NCBI RefSeq assembly: GCF_964340395.1
Contig: NC_135557.1
Span: forward strand, 23,864,875 to 23,928,874
Direction: 5' to 3'
DNA from: Glandiceps talaboti
Lineage: Eukaryota > Hemichordata > Enteropneusta > Spengelidae
Length of the DNA: 64,000 nucleotides
This document shows positions 11,601 to 23,600 of the stretch, piece after piece; the first letter of the stretch is position 1; each line of letters opens with the position of its first letter. Below the pieces are notes generated by a model. It saw nothing but the letters and a program-made list of their open reading frames with translations. It was not told the origin of the DNA and did no database searches. The position numbers and the translations under genes are program-made.

Positions 11601-14600
11601 GACAGGAAAATCCAGTCAGCACAACTACAGTGAAAACAAATACAAACACTATATGCCACAGAAGAGGCCACTAAGAAACAAAAAGAGGCTCTTGCTCTCT
11701 GTCGGCCAACAAAAACTTGAGCGATACATTCGTGAAAGCTACAATCAGGTAACATAACAAAATCATAACCATAAATGCAAACAATTAAACAGAATTACAC
11801 TAAGGTCCAAACATCGAAATCTGGTTTCGCTATTAAACAAACAGACATACTATACTATATAAACTACAACATCGGCCGTCAAGAAAGAAAAGAGACTCTC
11901 TGTCGGCCAACAAAAATTAGAAATATACGTTAGTGAAAAATAAATTAGTAAATATCAGCTAAGCAAATCTCATGATCTAAAGAGATTACATGACTATTTT
12001 ATCATCAGCCAAACATAACAGACACACACACACACACACAAAAAAACATAATCGATTCGTGATCACACATGCAGATTGAAGTTTAATATTCGTTGTGGAG
12101 CCACTTTCCCTGTTTTAATGAAAAGGGGAAATAGTGAGCAACTGATGAGGAAACCATGGCCAGGGTTTCAAAAGGATAGGAGCAAAAGATCACCATTGTC
12201 AAATTTGAAAGACATACACGATCCGGCTTCATATCGCCAAGGCTTTTTTATTACATCATCAGCCAATAACAACAGACGCACAAATAAAACAAAACAAATA
12301 TCTCAGTTTGTTGCCATGCACCAATTGCTGTTAATAAATCATATTGCCATTCAGTCACACTGAAGTAATGTATTTGAGGTGACTGGCTTTAACTTCAAAG
12401 AAGGCCTGTTGTTTTGGAGCGCAGGTTCCTCAATATTTTCAATTTTCCTTCAATTTCTGATTTTTTTTTTCATTTTTTGTTGTGTTGTGTTGTGTTGTGT
12501 TGTGTTGTGTTGTGTTGTGTTAGGGTATGGCAATTTCTCACACCCCTCCCCCTCCTGCAGGCCAGAAATAATGACAGCACCCTCAGTGTCCAATTATTTG
12601 TTTTCCTTTCCATTTATTATAGTTCCACCTGAAGAACCATCAGGGTGTATGACAAATATAAGTGGTTATAATGGTCCTCTCTTTGAGGGAAATAATCTTA
12701 CACTGACATGTAAATCATGCAGTAGTAATCCTAAAGCAACTTTGACATGGTATAGTGATGGCGAAGAGGTTAAAGAGGGTACAACCAAGACTGAATACAG
12801 GCATGGGGACTTCAATGGTTTTGTAACTTCAGAGACCATATTAAAAGATATTGCATTTAATGACCATGGAGTTACCATTCATTGTGAGGCACACAATGAT
12901 GTATCACCACGAAATGCTTATCCATCAAGCAAGATAAAACTAGATGTACATTGTAAGTATGCTTCCACACAAGTTTGAACAAAAACTGAAGCAACATAAA
13001 CATGTATTAAAAAATCTTATGAACCAATGTCCACATGTATAAATGAACAATTTATAAAAATGTTTTCAGTAAATTATGCATACATTACTCAATAATATAA
13101 TAATAATTTGTATTCCATGGTCATAAGGTATTACCAATTATACATAATATACATAATATACATAACATATTGGCTCTTTAGCTGTCCAACCTTAACCTCC
13201 ATTTTTCATAACAAGTTATTGCTTGAAACGTTAAATAAAATTTACATCTGTTAGGACTGATTTACATAAAAAAAATATGTTTTCAACACCTCTTTTAAAA
13301 ACATATTTTTTGCCGGATTATTAATACTTAATAGACTGAAATTAAGACACCCCAGCACTAATAATATATTTGTAATGTACAAATTGCTGACAGAATCATA
13401 ACATCACACATTTTATTCCAGATGTCCCTTTCATTGAGAATGAACAAGAAAATAGCAGAAGCTCTGCTAATGTATCAGAAACAGGAGAACTGTATTGTGA
13501 CCTTAACAGCAATCCTGATGTTGTTATCAATTGGTTTGATCCAAGCAACAACACCATAACAAACACCACAAAGTTTATCATATCTGGGAGGAGGTTTGAT
13601 ACAGTGACAAACAGTAAATTATCAATCTTAAATGTCACTTCATCAGATTTTGGTGATTATCGATGCAATGGTGAAAATGCTGTTGGTGATGTCAATTTTA
13701 CAATTGAATTCACAGGCAAATGTAAGTACATTTATATATACATCATAGTTATTCCTTTTTATTAAACAATATACGTGTAGATATATCATGTATATTTCAT
13801 TTGAAACATATACTCATGTGTACCATAATATGCAAACATCATAACTGGGTAGTCCAATATATGTGACAAATAAAAATGTATGTACAATCTCTTCATTCTT
13901 CATTCCCCAGACTGTATTTTCCTATTTAGAATAGCTGGTGTTGCAAAACCCAGTCTGGTTTCACAATTTTTGATTTTGGCAAGAAACATTCAAAACAAGT
14001 GACATCACAGTCAAAATAGCTCAGGTGTGGTTATTCTTTTTATTGTTGCTACATATATTGTGGTATTGATGGACAAGTGATCCTCAGATGCCGCAGTGTT
14101 CTCCCTGAACAAGGTAACAGGGGCGCCGCACCCTTTTGTAATTTCTGAGCGCCCTATGCCTCTTGTTAAAATAGAAATAAAGTACTTCCAAAGAATTATT
14201 TTTCAGTAAAAGTGAAGGAAAAAACTCAGCAAAATCACAATCGCATCTATCAGCAATGATCTACGCTGGCTTACGCTCGCGAGTGTGAGTCGTCATTTGT
14301 TTTTATGTTGATCTCTCAAATCTCGCGAGCTCTAGTGATGTTGTCCTTTCTTAACTGATGAAATCTCACATGCTAACATGTCAGGAGTCTCTCAGGAGTC
14401 TGTCTGAGTCAGCCTCGAGTCTGTCTAGAGTACTGTCAAGAGTACTTTCACAAATCTGTCTGAGTCTGTCACAAATCTGCCTCAGTCTGTCAAGAGTACT
14501 GGCATAAGTCTGTCCGAGTCTGTCACAAGTCTGTCAGCGTTTGTATTGCGTCTGTCTGAGTCTATCACGAGTACTGCCACAAGTCTGGCTGAGGCTGTTT

Positions 14601-17600
14601 GAGTTTGTCATGAGTACTGTCACGAGTCTGTCTAAGTGTGTCATGAGTACTGTCACAAGTCTGTCTGAGTATGTCATGAGTACTGTCACAAGTCTGTCTG
14701 AGTCTGCCATGAGTATTGTCACAAGTCTGTCTGAGTCTGTCATGAGTACTGTCACAAGTCTGTCTGAGTCTGTCATGAGTATTGTTACAAGTCTGAGTCT
14801 GTCATGAGTACTGTCACAAGTCTGTCTGAGTCTGCCATGAGTATTGTCACAAGTCTGTCTGAGTCTGTCATGAGTACTGTCACAAGTCTGTCTGAGTCTG
14901 TCATGAGTATTGTTACAAGTCTGTCTGAGTCTGTCATGAGTACTGTCACAAGTCTTCTGAGTCTGTCATAAGTATTGTTACAAGTCTTCTGAGTCTGCCA
15001 TGAGTATTGTTACAAGTCTGTCTGAGTCTGCCATGAGTATTGTTACAAGTCTTCTGAGTCTGTCATGAGTATTGTTACAAGTCTGTCTGAGTCTGTCATG
15101 AGTACTGTCACAAGTCTGTCTGGGTCTGTCATGAGTATTGTTACAAGTCTGTCTGAGTCTGCCATGAGTACTGCCACAAGTCTGTCTGGGTCTGTCATAA
15201 TTAAGTACTGTCACGAGATTGTCTAGGTCTGTCCCACCAGTGTACTGTCATAAGCAGTGTCACAAGTATTGTCACATGTATTGTCATGAGTCTGTCCAAG
15301 TCTGTCACAAGTACTTTCACAAGTCTGCGTGAGTCTGTAACGAGTCTGTCATGACTCTGAGTCTGTCTGTATCTCTGACGAGTCTGAGTCTGTCTGACTA
15401 TGTCATGAGTAATGTCACATGTACTGCCACGAGTCTGTCTGAGTCTGCCATGAGTACTGTCACATGTATTGTTATAAGTCTGTGTGAGCCTTTCACGATT
15501 ACTGTCGCAAGTCTGAGTCTGCCATGAGTCCTGTTACAAGTCTGTCTGAGTCTGCCATGAGTCCTGTTACAAGTCTGTCTGAGTCTGTCATGAGTCCTGT
15601 TATAAGTCTGTCTGAGTCTGTCATGAGTCCTGTTACAAGTCTGTCTGAGTCTGCCATGAGTATTGTTACAAGTCTGTCTGAGTCTGCCATGAGTCCTGTT
15701 ATAAGTCTGTCTGAGTCTGTCATGAGTATCTGTCACAAGTGTGTCTGAGTCTCAAGTCTATCTGCGTCTGTCACGTGTTTCTGAGTCTATCAAGAGATTT
15801 TTGATGAGTACTAAGTAAATCAAGAATCAAGAGAAGGAAGCAGAAATTTCACGATTGATCAAGCAGCGAAGAAAAAAAATTAACGTGCTACAAGCAAGGG
15901 TAACAAAGTAAAAGTGTAGTTTATTCTATCCCTTGGACTACAATAATATCCATTTTTCAAAAGAACTTACCCGAAGAAAAAAACCCAATAATCTCACAAT
16001 ATTTGAATTCCCGTCAATATCCTTTTAAAATCCCTTACTATTTAATATTATATATATAATATTGTTGGGGTGCTTTGTGAAATATACAAGCAGCACAAAA
16101 TTATACAAACAAAGCAGTGAATCAACATGGTAATACCATGCTTCGTGTGTTTAATACAATTGGTATGAGGTTCCAGCTACTTATTTAAATTGAGACAAAC
16201 CAGTTGCACATCAAGATGGAGAGCAACATACCAAAGCTCTGATATCAGAACATGGTAGTCTCCGCAGTGTGCTTGATGGAGGAAGCCTTACAGTGTCAGG
16301 TTAGTATTTTAGTTTGCTTCTAATCATGGTTAGTGTTACAGTTTGTCTCATAACTCCTCTTATCCATTTAGAAAAAATTCAGTTATTTCATTTTATTTTA
16401 TTTTTCGGACTTTGCATTTTTCCATCAGCTTGAACTAAATAAGGAAGTTGTCAAAACGGCAATGAAAACTTTGTGCTGGCTTGTGAAAAAAAAGAAGTGC
16501 CGCTTACTGGTAATTACAAAGCCCTCATGGACTACAAAAACCCACTTGGGATGTGATGTGCTCAGCCATCTTGGTAGAGGTGGAGATGCATATTACAGAA
16601 GTGAGTGGATCATTCAATAACTTCTTCAGGTAATTGACTGTTTTCATTTATTCATTTTTAGAAATGCTTCTTATTTCAGTGTTGTTGAAATCATGCATAC
16701 AATGCTACTTAAAACAATCACAGTTGTCCTGTTGTATTGCAGGTGATGGCCAATCAGATTTCTGATGAGCAACTTATCAATTTGGTTAATTGCTTGTATA
16801 TTGGTATTTCAGTTACTAAGGAGTAGGTGCGGTATGGCAGGTAATCATTTAGATGATCAAAATTCAAATCTGTCTCAGATCTTGCATGATTCGTTAATGA
16901 TAACTGCAATCATTTGGTAAACTGATGACTAGTACTACTTTTTAATTCTTTTAGGTTCCTTGAGAATGGCACGTAGGTACTTATTTCCTGGAAATTGTAG
17001 CAATCAATGATGGAAAATCAACTACATTGTATAGTAACGACTGCCCTGTTGCATTGGTTGGCCAACAAATAACATAATGTTCGGGTGGATTTCTGAACAT
17101 TAATGTAGTTTGTTGGTTATCCAATGGCGCAGCATGTATGACAGGTGAGTTGTAATAAGCAGTGCAATGTTTATAAGATCTTTTTAAAATAATTTGTTTT
17201 ATCAAGTGTGTATTTAGCAAAGTCCACTCACACAGAGCTGAAATATCAGTGGACTCACACATCAGACCAATGTAAAAGCTGTTAACCAACTTGATAAGCT
17301 GCTCATCAGAAATATTGGTCATTTCTGAAAACTTTTCTGTACACAGCCCAAACTTAGTGTGGCTTTACTTACTTACAGTTAATTTAAATTTATGTATCTG
17401 ACACATACACATGTTTGTACAACTGTACTGACTATTTTTCGAAATTTATTTACAGGAAATATTGGATATTTCTACTCTAACATAGAAGAAGGCAAAGGAC
17501 ATTAGGTGGCTGAGTCACAACCTTGCATGCAAGTATATCCCTGCTGTTATGGCAAGCTTGGGATGTGAGGCCACATATGAGTACGTCATCACTCCTGCCT

Positions 17601-20600
17601 CAGAAAATGGAAAGCCTACATGTACATGGAAAACAGAAGTTCAGTAGGTATTTTTTATTGTTATTTAGTAGTGTCACTTTTAAATAAAATTTACGTTTGT
17701 AGTTGCTATTGATAAGTTCTTGTCTTTATTTAATTCAATCTGTGGTATCTTAGTCTCCTTTCCTCCCTTTGCAGTCACTTGTGGAGAATCTGATCGAGAA
17801 TCAGGAGGCTAGATTCTGTATGGCATCTCTTACTATTGATAGCACAATGAGTATTTGACGAATCAAATATCTCAACACTAATGTCCCAAGACTATGGTGT
17901 GGCAGTCTTACAGCAACTAATCAGTCATTTTGGTACAAATGACCATGTGGAATTCGGAGACAGGATGTGCGAGATGAGTATATAGGATTCCGGCACTACC
18001 TTATGGATCATAACACCGTTTCAAGCCTTCAGCTAATAAATGACCAGCTCTGTAACCCTGTTTTGCATGATTTATATCCAAATCTTGTGAAGTTACTTAG
18101 TTAGTTGGCGTAATGATAATCGGCAGTCAGCACTGCTGACTGTGAATGTGCCGCTTCAAATTCCACAACAAAGACAGTGAAAACTTGTCTGAGAAGTCAG
18201 ATGAAAAACTCAACTCTAAATCACTGTATAAAGATTTCAAATTGATAGACCAGCACTTGATACTTTTGATTTTGAAAGAGCCATTAGTGAGGAAGTTTTA
18301 TGAAGAATTATGTTCTAAATTGTATGATGTTGAAAGGCTTGTGCCATACTGCTGTATATACAATTCTATTTGTTTTGTATGTTTTTGAAAAAAAACCACT
18401 AAAATGAAATATTTCTTTTTTTCAAAAATCACAGATTTTATTTATTCTTTGTGTGTTTGGCTTGTGTTCAGATTTATCCATATTTTAAAACTGTTTGGAG
18501 ATCGAAAGTTACTTGAAACAGTTGTGGTCACATCAGACCTGCTTTGCAGGTTGATTGAAACCACTACTCTCTAAAACAAAAGCCCTCTTGTGAAAAAATA
18601 CTTGGGAGAACACTGTGCTGTATTAGTTATATCAAAGATTGCTTAAAGATAGTTCAATTATATTTTACAATTAAGAATAAGGGGTAAACCATTTGATTTC
18701 TGGGGGAGGGGGTAGATGGAGAATTTGGACCCAACATTTCATTTTTTTCTACCATCACAATAGCAATTTCTTTTCAAAAAGTTATTTTTAACACAACTGA
18801 ACAAAAAATGCCTGACCGATTGCCTTGGTATTTGGCGGGGACATTACTTTTGGTGAGTTGGGAAATTGTTCAAAGCAAAATGGTCACATCACAGGTGTGT
18901 GATTTCGGTCAAAAAATGCCATTTTTGGTAAATCAAAAACTTAAACTCAAAATGTACTGGGTAGATTGGTCTGAAATTTGGCGGGAAGGTTCTTAGGGGT
19001 GTGTAGTTTTATATTGTTCACAACATGATGATTCCATAAGTAATATGCAAATTATGGCTAAATATGTCTTTTTTGGTTACAACAAATCTTTAGTTCCATG
19101 AGCAATTTGGGCTAAAATTTAATGGGGTTGCAATTGGGGTCATATACATGAAGAAAATACTAATCCTGTAATGATCTCATCAGTAATATGCAAATTAGGT
19201 GTAAAATGTGAATTTTGGTCAAAAACCTTTATCTCAAAAAGTACTTGGTTAATGAGTCTGAAATTTGGAGTGATGTCTCTAGAAGTGATATTCTGCAGAT
19301 TTTGTTCAAAACATTTTGACACAATTGGCCCTAGCAACCATGACCACACCCTTAGCAACAACCAAATGCCGGTATATTTTGCTAAAATAACAACTGTAGG
19401 TGAGTAAACATTCAAAAATGGATGCACTAGTCCTTCGAGTTTGTATGTAGGTTAATATCAAAGCAATCCGACCACCAGTTTCAGAGAAGTCGAATATATC
19501 AATTTTGAACAGAAATATCTTCTAAAAATTATGACTCATACCAACTTGGCATGAACAAGTACGAAAAGCCTTACCCAAGGTACATGCACAACAAATATCA
19601 AAGTAATCAGACAACCAATATAATGGGAGACCAAAATAGAAAATAATAATGCCAATGGAATTGTAGCACAGCTGTACAGTTTTTAAAAATGTTTATCCAT
19701 ATGCTAGTCATTTGTCAGAAAGACAAATGAATGAACATTCAAAAAATGTATGCAAATATATCTAGCAACATGATCACACCCATAGCAACAGCAAAGATAA
19801 CCATGTTGCTATCTTTGCTGTTGCTATGGGTGTGATCATGTGGCTAGATATATTTGCATACATTTTTTGAATGTTTATTCATGTCTTTTAATCCATGTTA
19901 TCTTGTGAAATACACGACCATTTGGCTGTTGCTATGGGCGTGGTTATGGTTGCTATGTATATTTGCATACATTTTTAATCTTTAGTCACTTGCCTATCAG
20001 ATGATGTTGTTATTTGACCAAAATATACTGCCATTTTCTTGTTGCTAAGGGCAATTGTATCAAAATATTTTAAACAAAATCTGCAGAATAAAACTTAAAT
20101 AAAACTAGAAACAACTCACCAAGTTTCAGTCTCATTGACCAAATACTTTTTGAAACATAATTTTTTGACCAAAATTCACATGTTTGCACCTAGCTAGCAT
20201 ATTACTGATGATATCACTATATGCTTAATATTTATATACCCACAGATGCGTCACTGTTAAATTTCAGCTCAATCTGCTGAGTAGTTTTGATATTATAGGT
20301 TTTTGACCAAAAAGACACATTTTTTGCCCTAATTTGCATATTACTCAGGAAATCACTGTGCCATGCACAAATCTTAATTTACTCACCCCTAAGAATGTTT
20401 CCACCAAATTTCATGCTAATCCACCCAGTAGTTTTGGAGTTTAAGTTTTTTTTACCAAAAAAACACATTTTATGACCCAAAACCCAGATCTCTGATGCAA
20501 TCATTTCCATTTAACAATTTCCCAACTAGACACCAGAAATCAAAGCAATCGGTCTAGCAGTTTTTGACTTTAAGTTGTTTACACACACACACACACACAC

Positions 20601-23600
20601 ACACTTTTATTTGCCATGCCTATAGCACTACTGAACCTTATCAGTTCAGTTGTGCTAAAAATTGCCAGACCATGGACGAGAGATGACAGTAGTAGTAAGT
20701 AACAACCTAAAATGCAAAGTTATTGAGATCTTCATATTCACTAACCAATATTATTATCTATAGTGAGCTTTCAACATCTACAAATGTGCTGTCTTTTAAT
20801 TTTTTTCATTATCAGCTATACCAGAAAAAGCAACAAACCTTGAACTCATTGCAAAATCACAACACACTTTAACTGTAACATGGGAAGGTGGCTATGATGG
20901 TGGACTGCCTCAGAGATATTCCCTTGTTTACAAAGAATATGAATTGGAAACAGTTTGTGACTACAGCAAAGGCAACTTAGACTTATGGACAAGAACTGAT
21001 GATACTGAAAATACAACATATACAATTACCAAACTCAACCCCATGGTTCAGTACATCATTTGTGTCAGAAGTGAAAATGACATACCCGGCTACACAATAA
21101 GTGATCCTACTTGCAATTCTACATTGCGTGAGTTCAGTCATTTTGCTACACATGTAAATTTGTCTCCCTTATTTTCTTGTTTACATATCAAAAAACAATG
21201 ACAACATCAAAGCATACATGTACCTTTGATCATCATAATTATATGCGTGTTAGGACCAAGGCTTAATTTTTCTACGTCAAGTTACAATAAAGTATATTTA
21301 CACACAAATTATTGAATGTTTTATTTTGTTGCATCCGTTAATATTTTTATTTCAATCTATAATATGTCATTGCCATTTTTAAAAAATACTAATCAGATTT
21401 TCTTTCTTTTTTTTCGTTCTAGCACCAACACCAACAAATGAAAGTGGGTTACAGTTTCACACTTTATCTCTTGATATTTTCAACCTCAACCTTGAAGGGA
21501 ATGCTACTCCAAGAAAGAAAGACATTATCATATATAGTATGGGATCTGGGGAGTCAATTCACAATTTTACATCATCTACAGTTAATTAAAATTTCTAAGA
21601 AACATCAATATGATATTTTGCCTTTATAGAGTATATTAGCAGAGGGCCAATGAATAGTTGAAGAATGAACATTCATGAGATATTTTACACAGAAGGAAAT
21701 GGGCACTTATATGTCATGTATATGTATATTCAAATGTTCATCACATCAATAATTATTTCTGCTGACACCCATGATGCACTAGCCCACAGCAAAGATACTC
21801 ATTAATGGTACAAGATTAACTTGATGTTTCTCTGTGATCACAAGTAGTCGTACATTAGGTGTATTCAGAACCCATATTTTATGAAAATGTCTCTTTCCTG
21901 CGGTGGCATTCCCCTTAATTCATATTATTTTCATGTGTTTACTCTCAGTTCTATTTTCTATTCTATTCTATTCTACTACAAAATTTCATTGAGGATGATC
22001 ATGACCCAATTATGATAATATACAAATGATAGTTGAAATCTTCATAAGTTATACAAGTAATAGTGTATTAGATTCCTATGTTTATATTACATTATATTAT
22101 ATTATATTATACCAGCATACGGTATAGATGGTGTAAATCGAGATATCTGATTGGTCAAGACAACAAACCAACACACCTAATATATAGTGATAATCCACAG
22201 ATAGCATGATTCTAAGCAGCCCTGAATGAGAATGGTATACTCATTTTTTGATCGCTGTCGTCTGAATCCACAAAATGTCTTCCATGCCGAATGCTAATAT
22301 TTTCCCTAGCCTGGGGAAAATGAATATAGATATCTTAATGTTTCCTCACATCCACAAACTTAGAGCGGCTCAGCATAAGTCTACAATGTCATTCTTGGCC
22401 ATATCTAAAAGGCAGACACATTGAAGCAGATCATATACATAAATCCGTCACAATAAGAATCTAATTTCAGCACATTCACGACTGAACTTACCACTGTACA
22501 AACTACATAGCAAAACTTCATAATATTATGCTGCACAGTATTAAACTATTCATTGTTTAAAGATAAATTTAGTGACGTTGTCTTTGACTTCATATCGCGA
22601 GATCGTCCCCCGTAGTGGAAAAAAAATCACAATTGAAATTCAACACATATTCAGGTTTTGGGGCCAATGTATACCTACACTTCATTTCCATTCCGAAGTG
22701 TAGTTTGTTTTACTGTTTTTTAAATGTTTCTTTGCAAATTCCAATATACTGGTATAATATAATAGCAATAAACCACCGCTGGGTTTGACCAGTTGACTAC
22801 AGATACGCATTCACTGATAATCATGAATGCATATATGTCATCAACTGGTCAAAACCTTGGGGTATACCATACCCAGTGGTACGGTGGTTTATTGCTAATA
22901 TTTAATAGTACTTATTATCAGTAAGTTATCAATTACCCATGCGACAATTTTCTAGGCATTGCTTATGACGAGGTAACAGGGATCTTGGTAATCCAAGTAC
23001 CTACTGGAGCTTGTGTTAAAGTTGAAAAATTAGAAGATGATGAAGATTGGATACAGTACCAGTTCGATTACCCATGTAATAGCACGGTTGTAGTGCAACT
23101 TAACACATCAAGCTTGCTCAGAATTTCATACTGTTCTATAAACTTCACCGAGTGTGGTGAACCATTTGAAAGGATGTGTAAGTAATAATTTTATTGGATA
23201 AACTAGAAGTTAGAACCTTGACTGGTATGTCATGATCCATCTTATCATTTTGCAATTATAATCTCATTTAACATATATCATTCAGATTCTTGTTTGTCTT
23301 TTGTTTATCCTCAATGTAGTCCTTCAAACATCTACAAATGCCTAACACATCACCCATCAAATTTCGTCCTTTCTTTCCTGATGAGCACAAACCTACATTA
23401 ATTTATACTCACTGTACAGTAGATGTCTTAAACGTGTAATTTTAATAACATTCAGTGGAATTTTTTTTATAGTTAAACATGTCCAATTTCAACACTAAAA
23501 GCAATTAAAGACAGTTCATTTGGCATGTCGCATGTGGAAATGGCAATGCAATGTTCATATTGTTATAATGTGTATGTATATGATTGGAAGTTTGTAATCA

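Larger units (their letters stand above)
8562..12622 (+). other. Intron 5, largely transposon-derived
   Basis: A 4.06-kb intron occupied mainly by a decayed minus-strand LINE at about 8.87-11.5 kb. From 11.53 to 12.36 kb nothing coding is recognised; the 12076-12363 frame has no domain. A (TGTTG)n run at 12481-12520 lies shortly before the exon 6 acceptor. Confidence 0.75.
14094..18615 (+). mobile_element. Decayed hAT-superfamily DNA transposon
   Basis: Ends are inverted CAGTGTTCTCCC (14094) and GGGAGAACACTG (to 18615). Between them lie plus-strand transposase remnants: WLVKK and, after a frameshift, EVPLTGNYKALMDY at about 16.43-16.58 kb; KDIRWLSHNLACKY at about 17.50 kb; and the C-terminal dimerisation region ADCECAAS then VKTCLRSQMKNSTLNH at about 18.13-18.24 kb. 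These match the hAT order (RW motif, then the C-terminal dimerisation block). Stops and shifts make it non-functional. The flanking 8-mers (AGATGCCG and TGCTGTAT) do not match, so either end may be imprecise. No intact transposase can be read. Confidence 0.82.
13722..20815 (+). other. Intron 7 (7.1 kb), hAT transposon plus large palindrome
   Basis: The longest intron of the gene. It carries a decayed hAT element at 14094-18615 containing a 33-bp minisatellite, a short fragment at about 18677-18755 resembling the interior of the 38.9-41.8 kb transposon, and a foldback element at 18785-20661. No additional exon of the receptor was recognised between exon 7 and the FN3 exon. Confidence 0.8.

Noticed and set aside
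12379-12622. Apparent N-terminal extension of Ig exon 6 (CCVVLCCVVL repeats)
   Set aside because: Pentanucleotide repeat upstream of a clear acceptor at 12621-12622.
14534-15748. Frames such as MSTVTSLSESV repeats (plus) and MTDSDRLVTVL repeats (minus)
   Set aside because: They follow from a 33-bp minisatellite inside a dead transposon, open in several frames at once.
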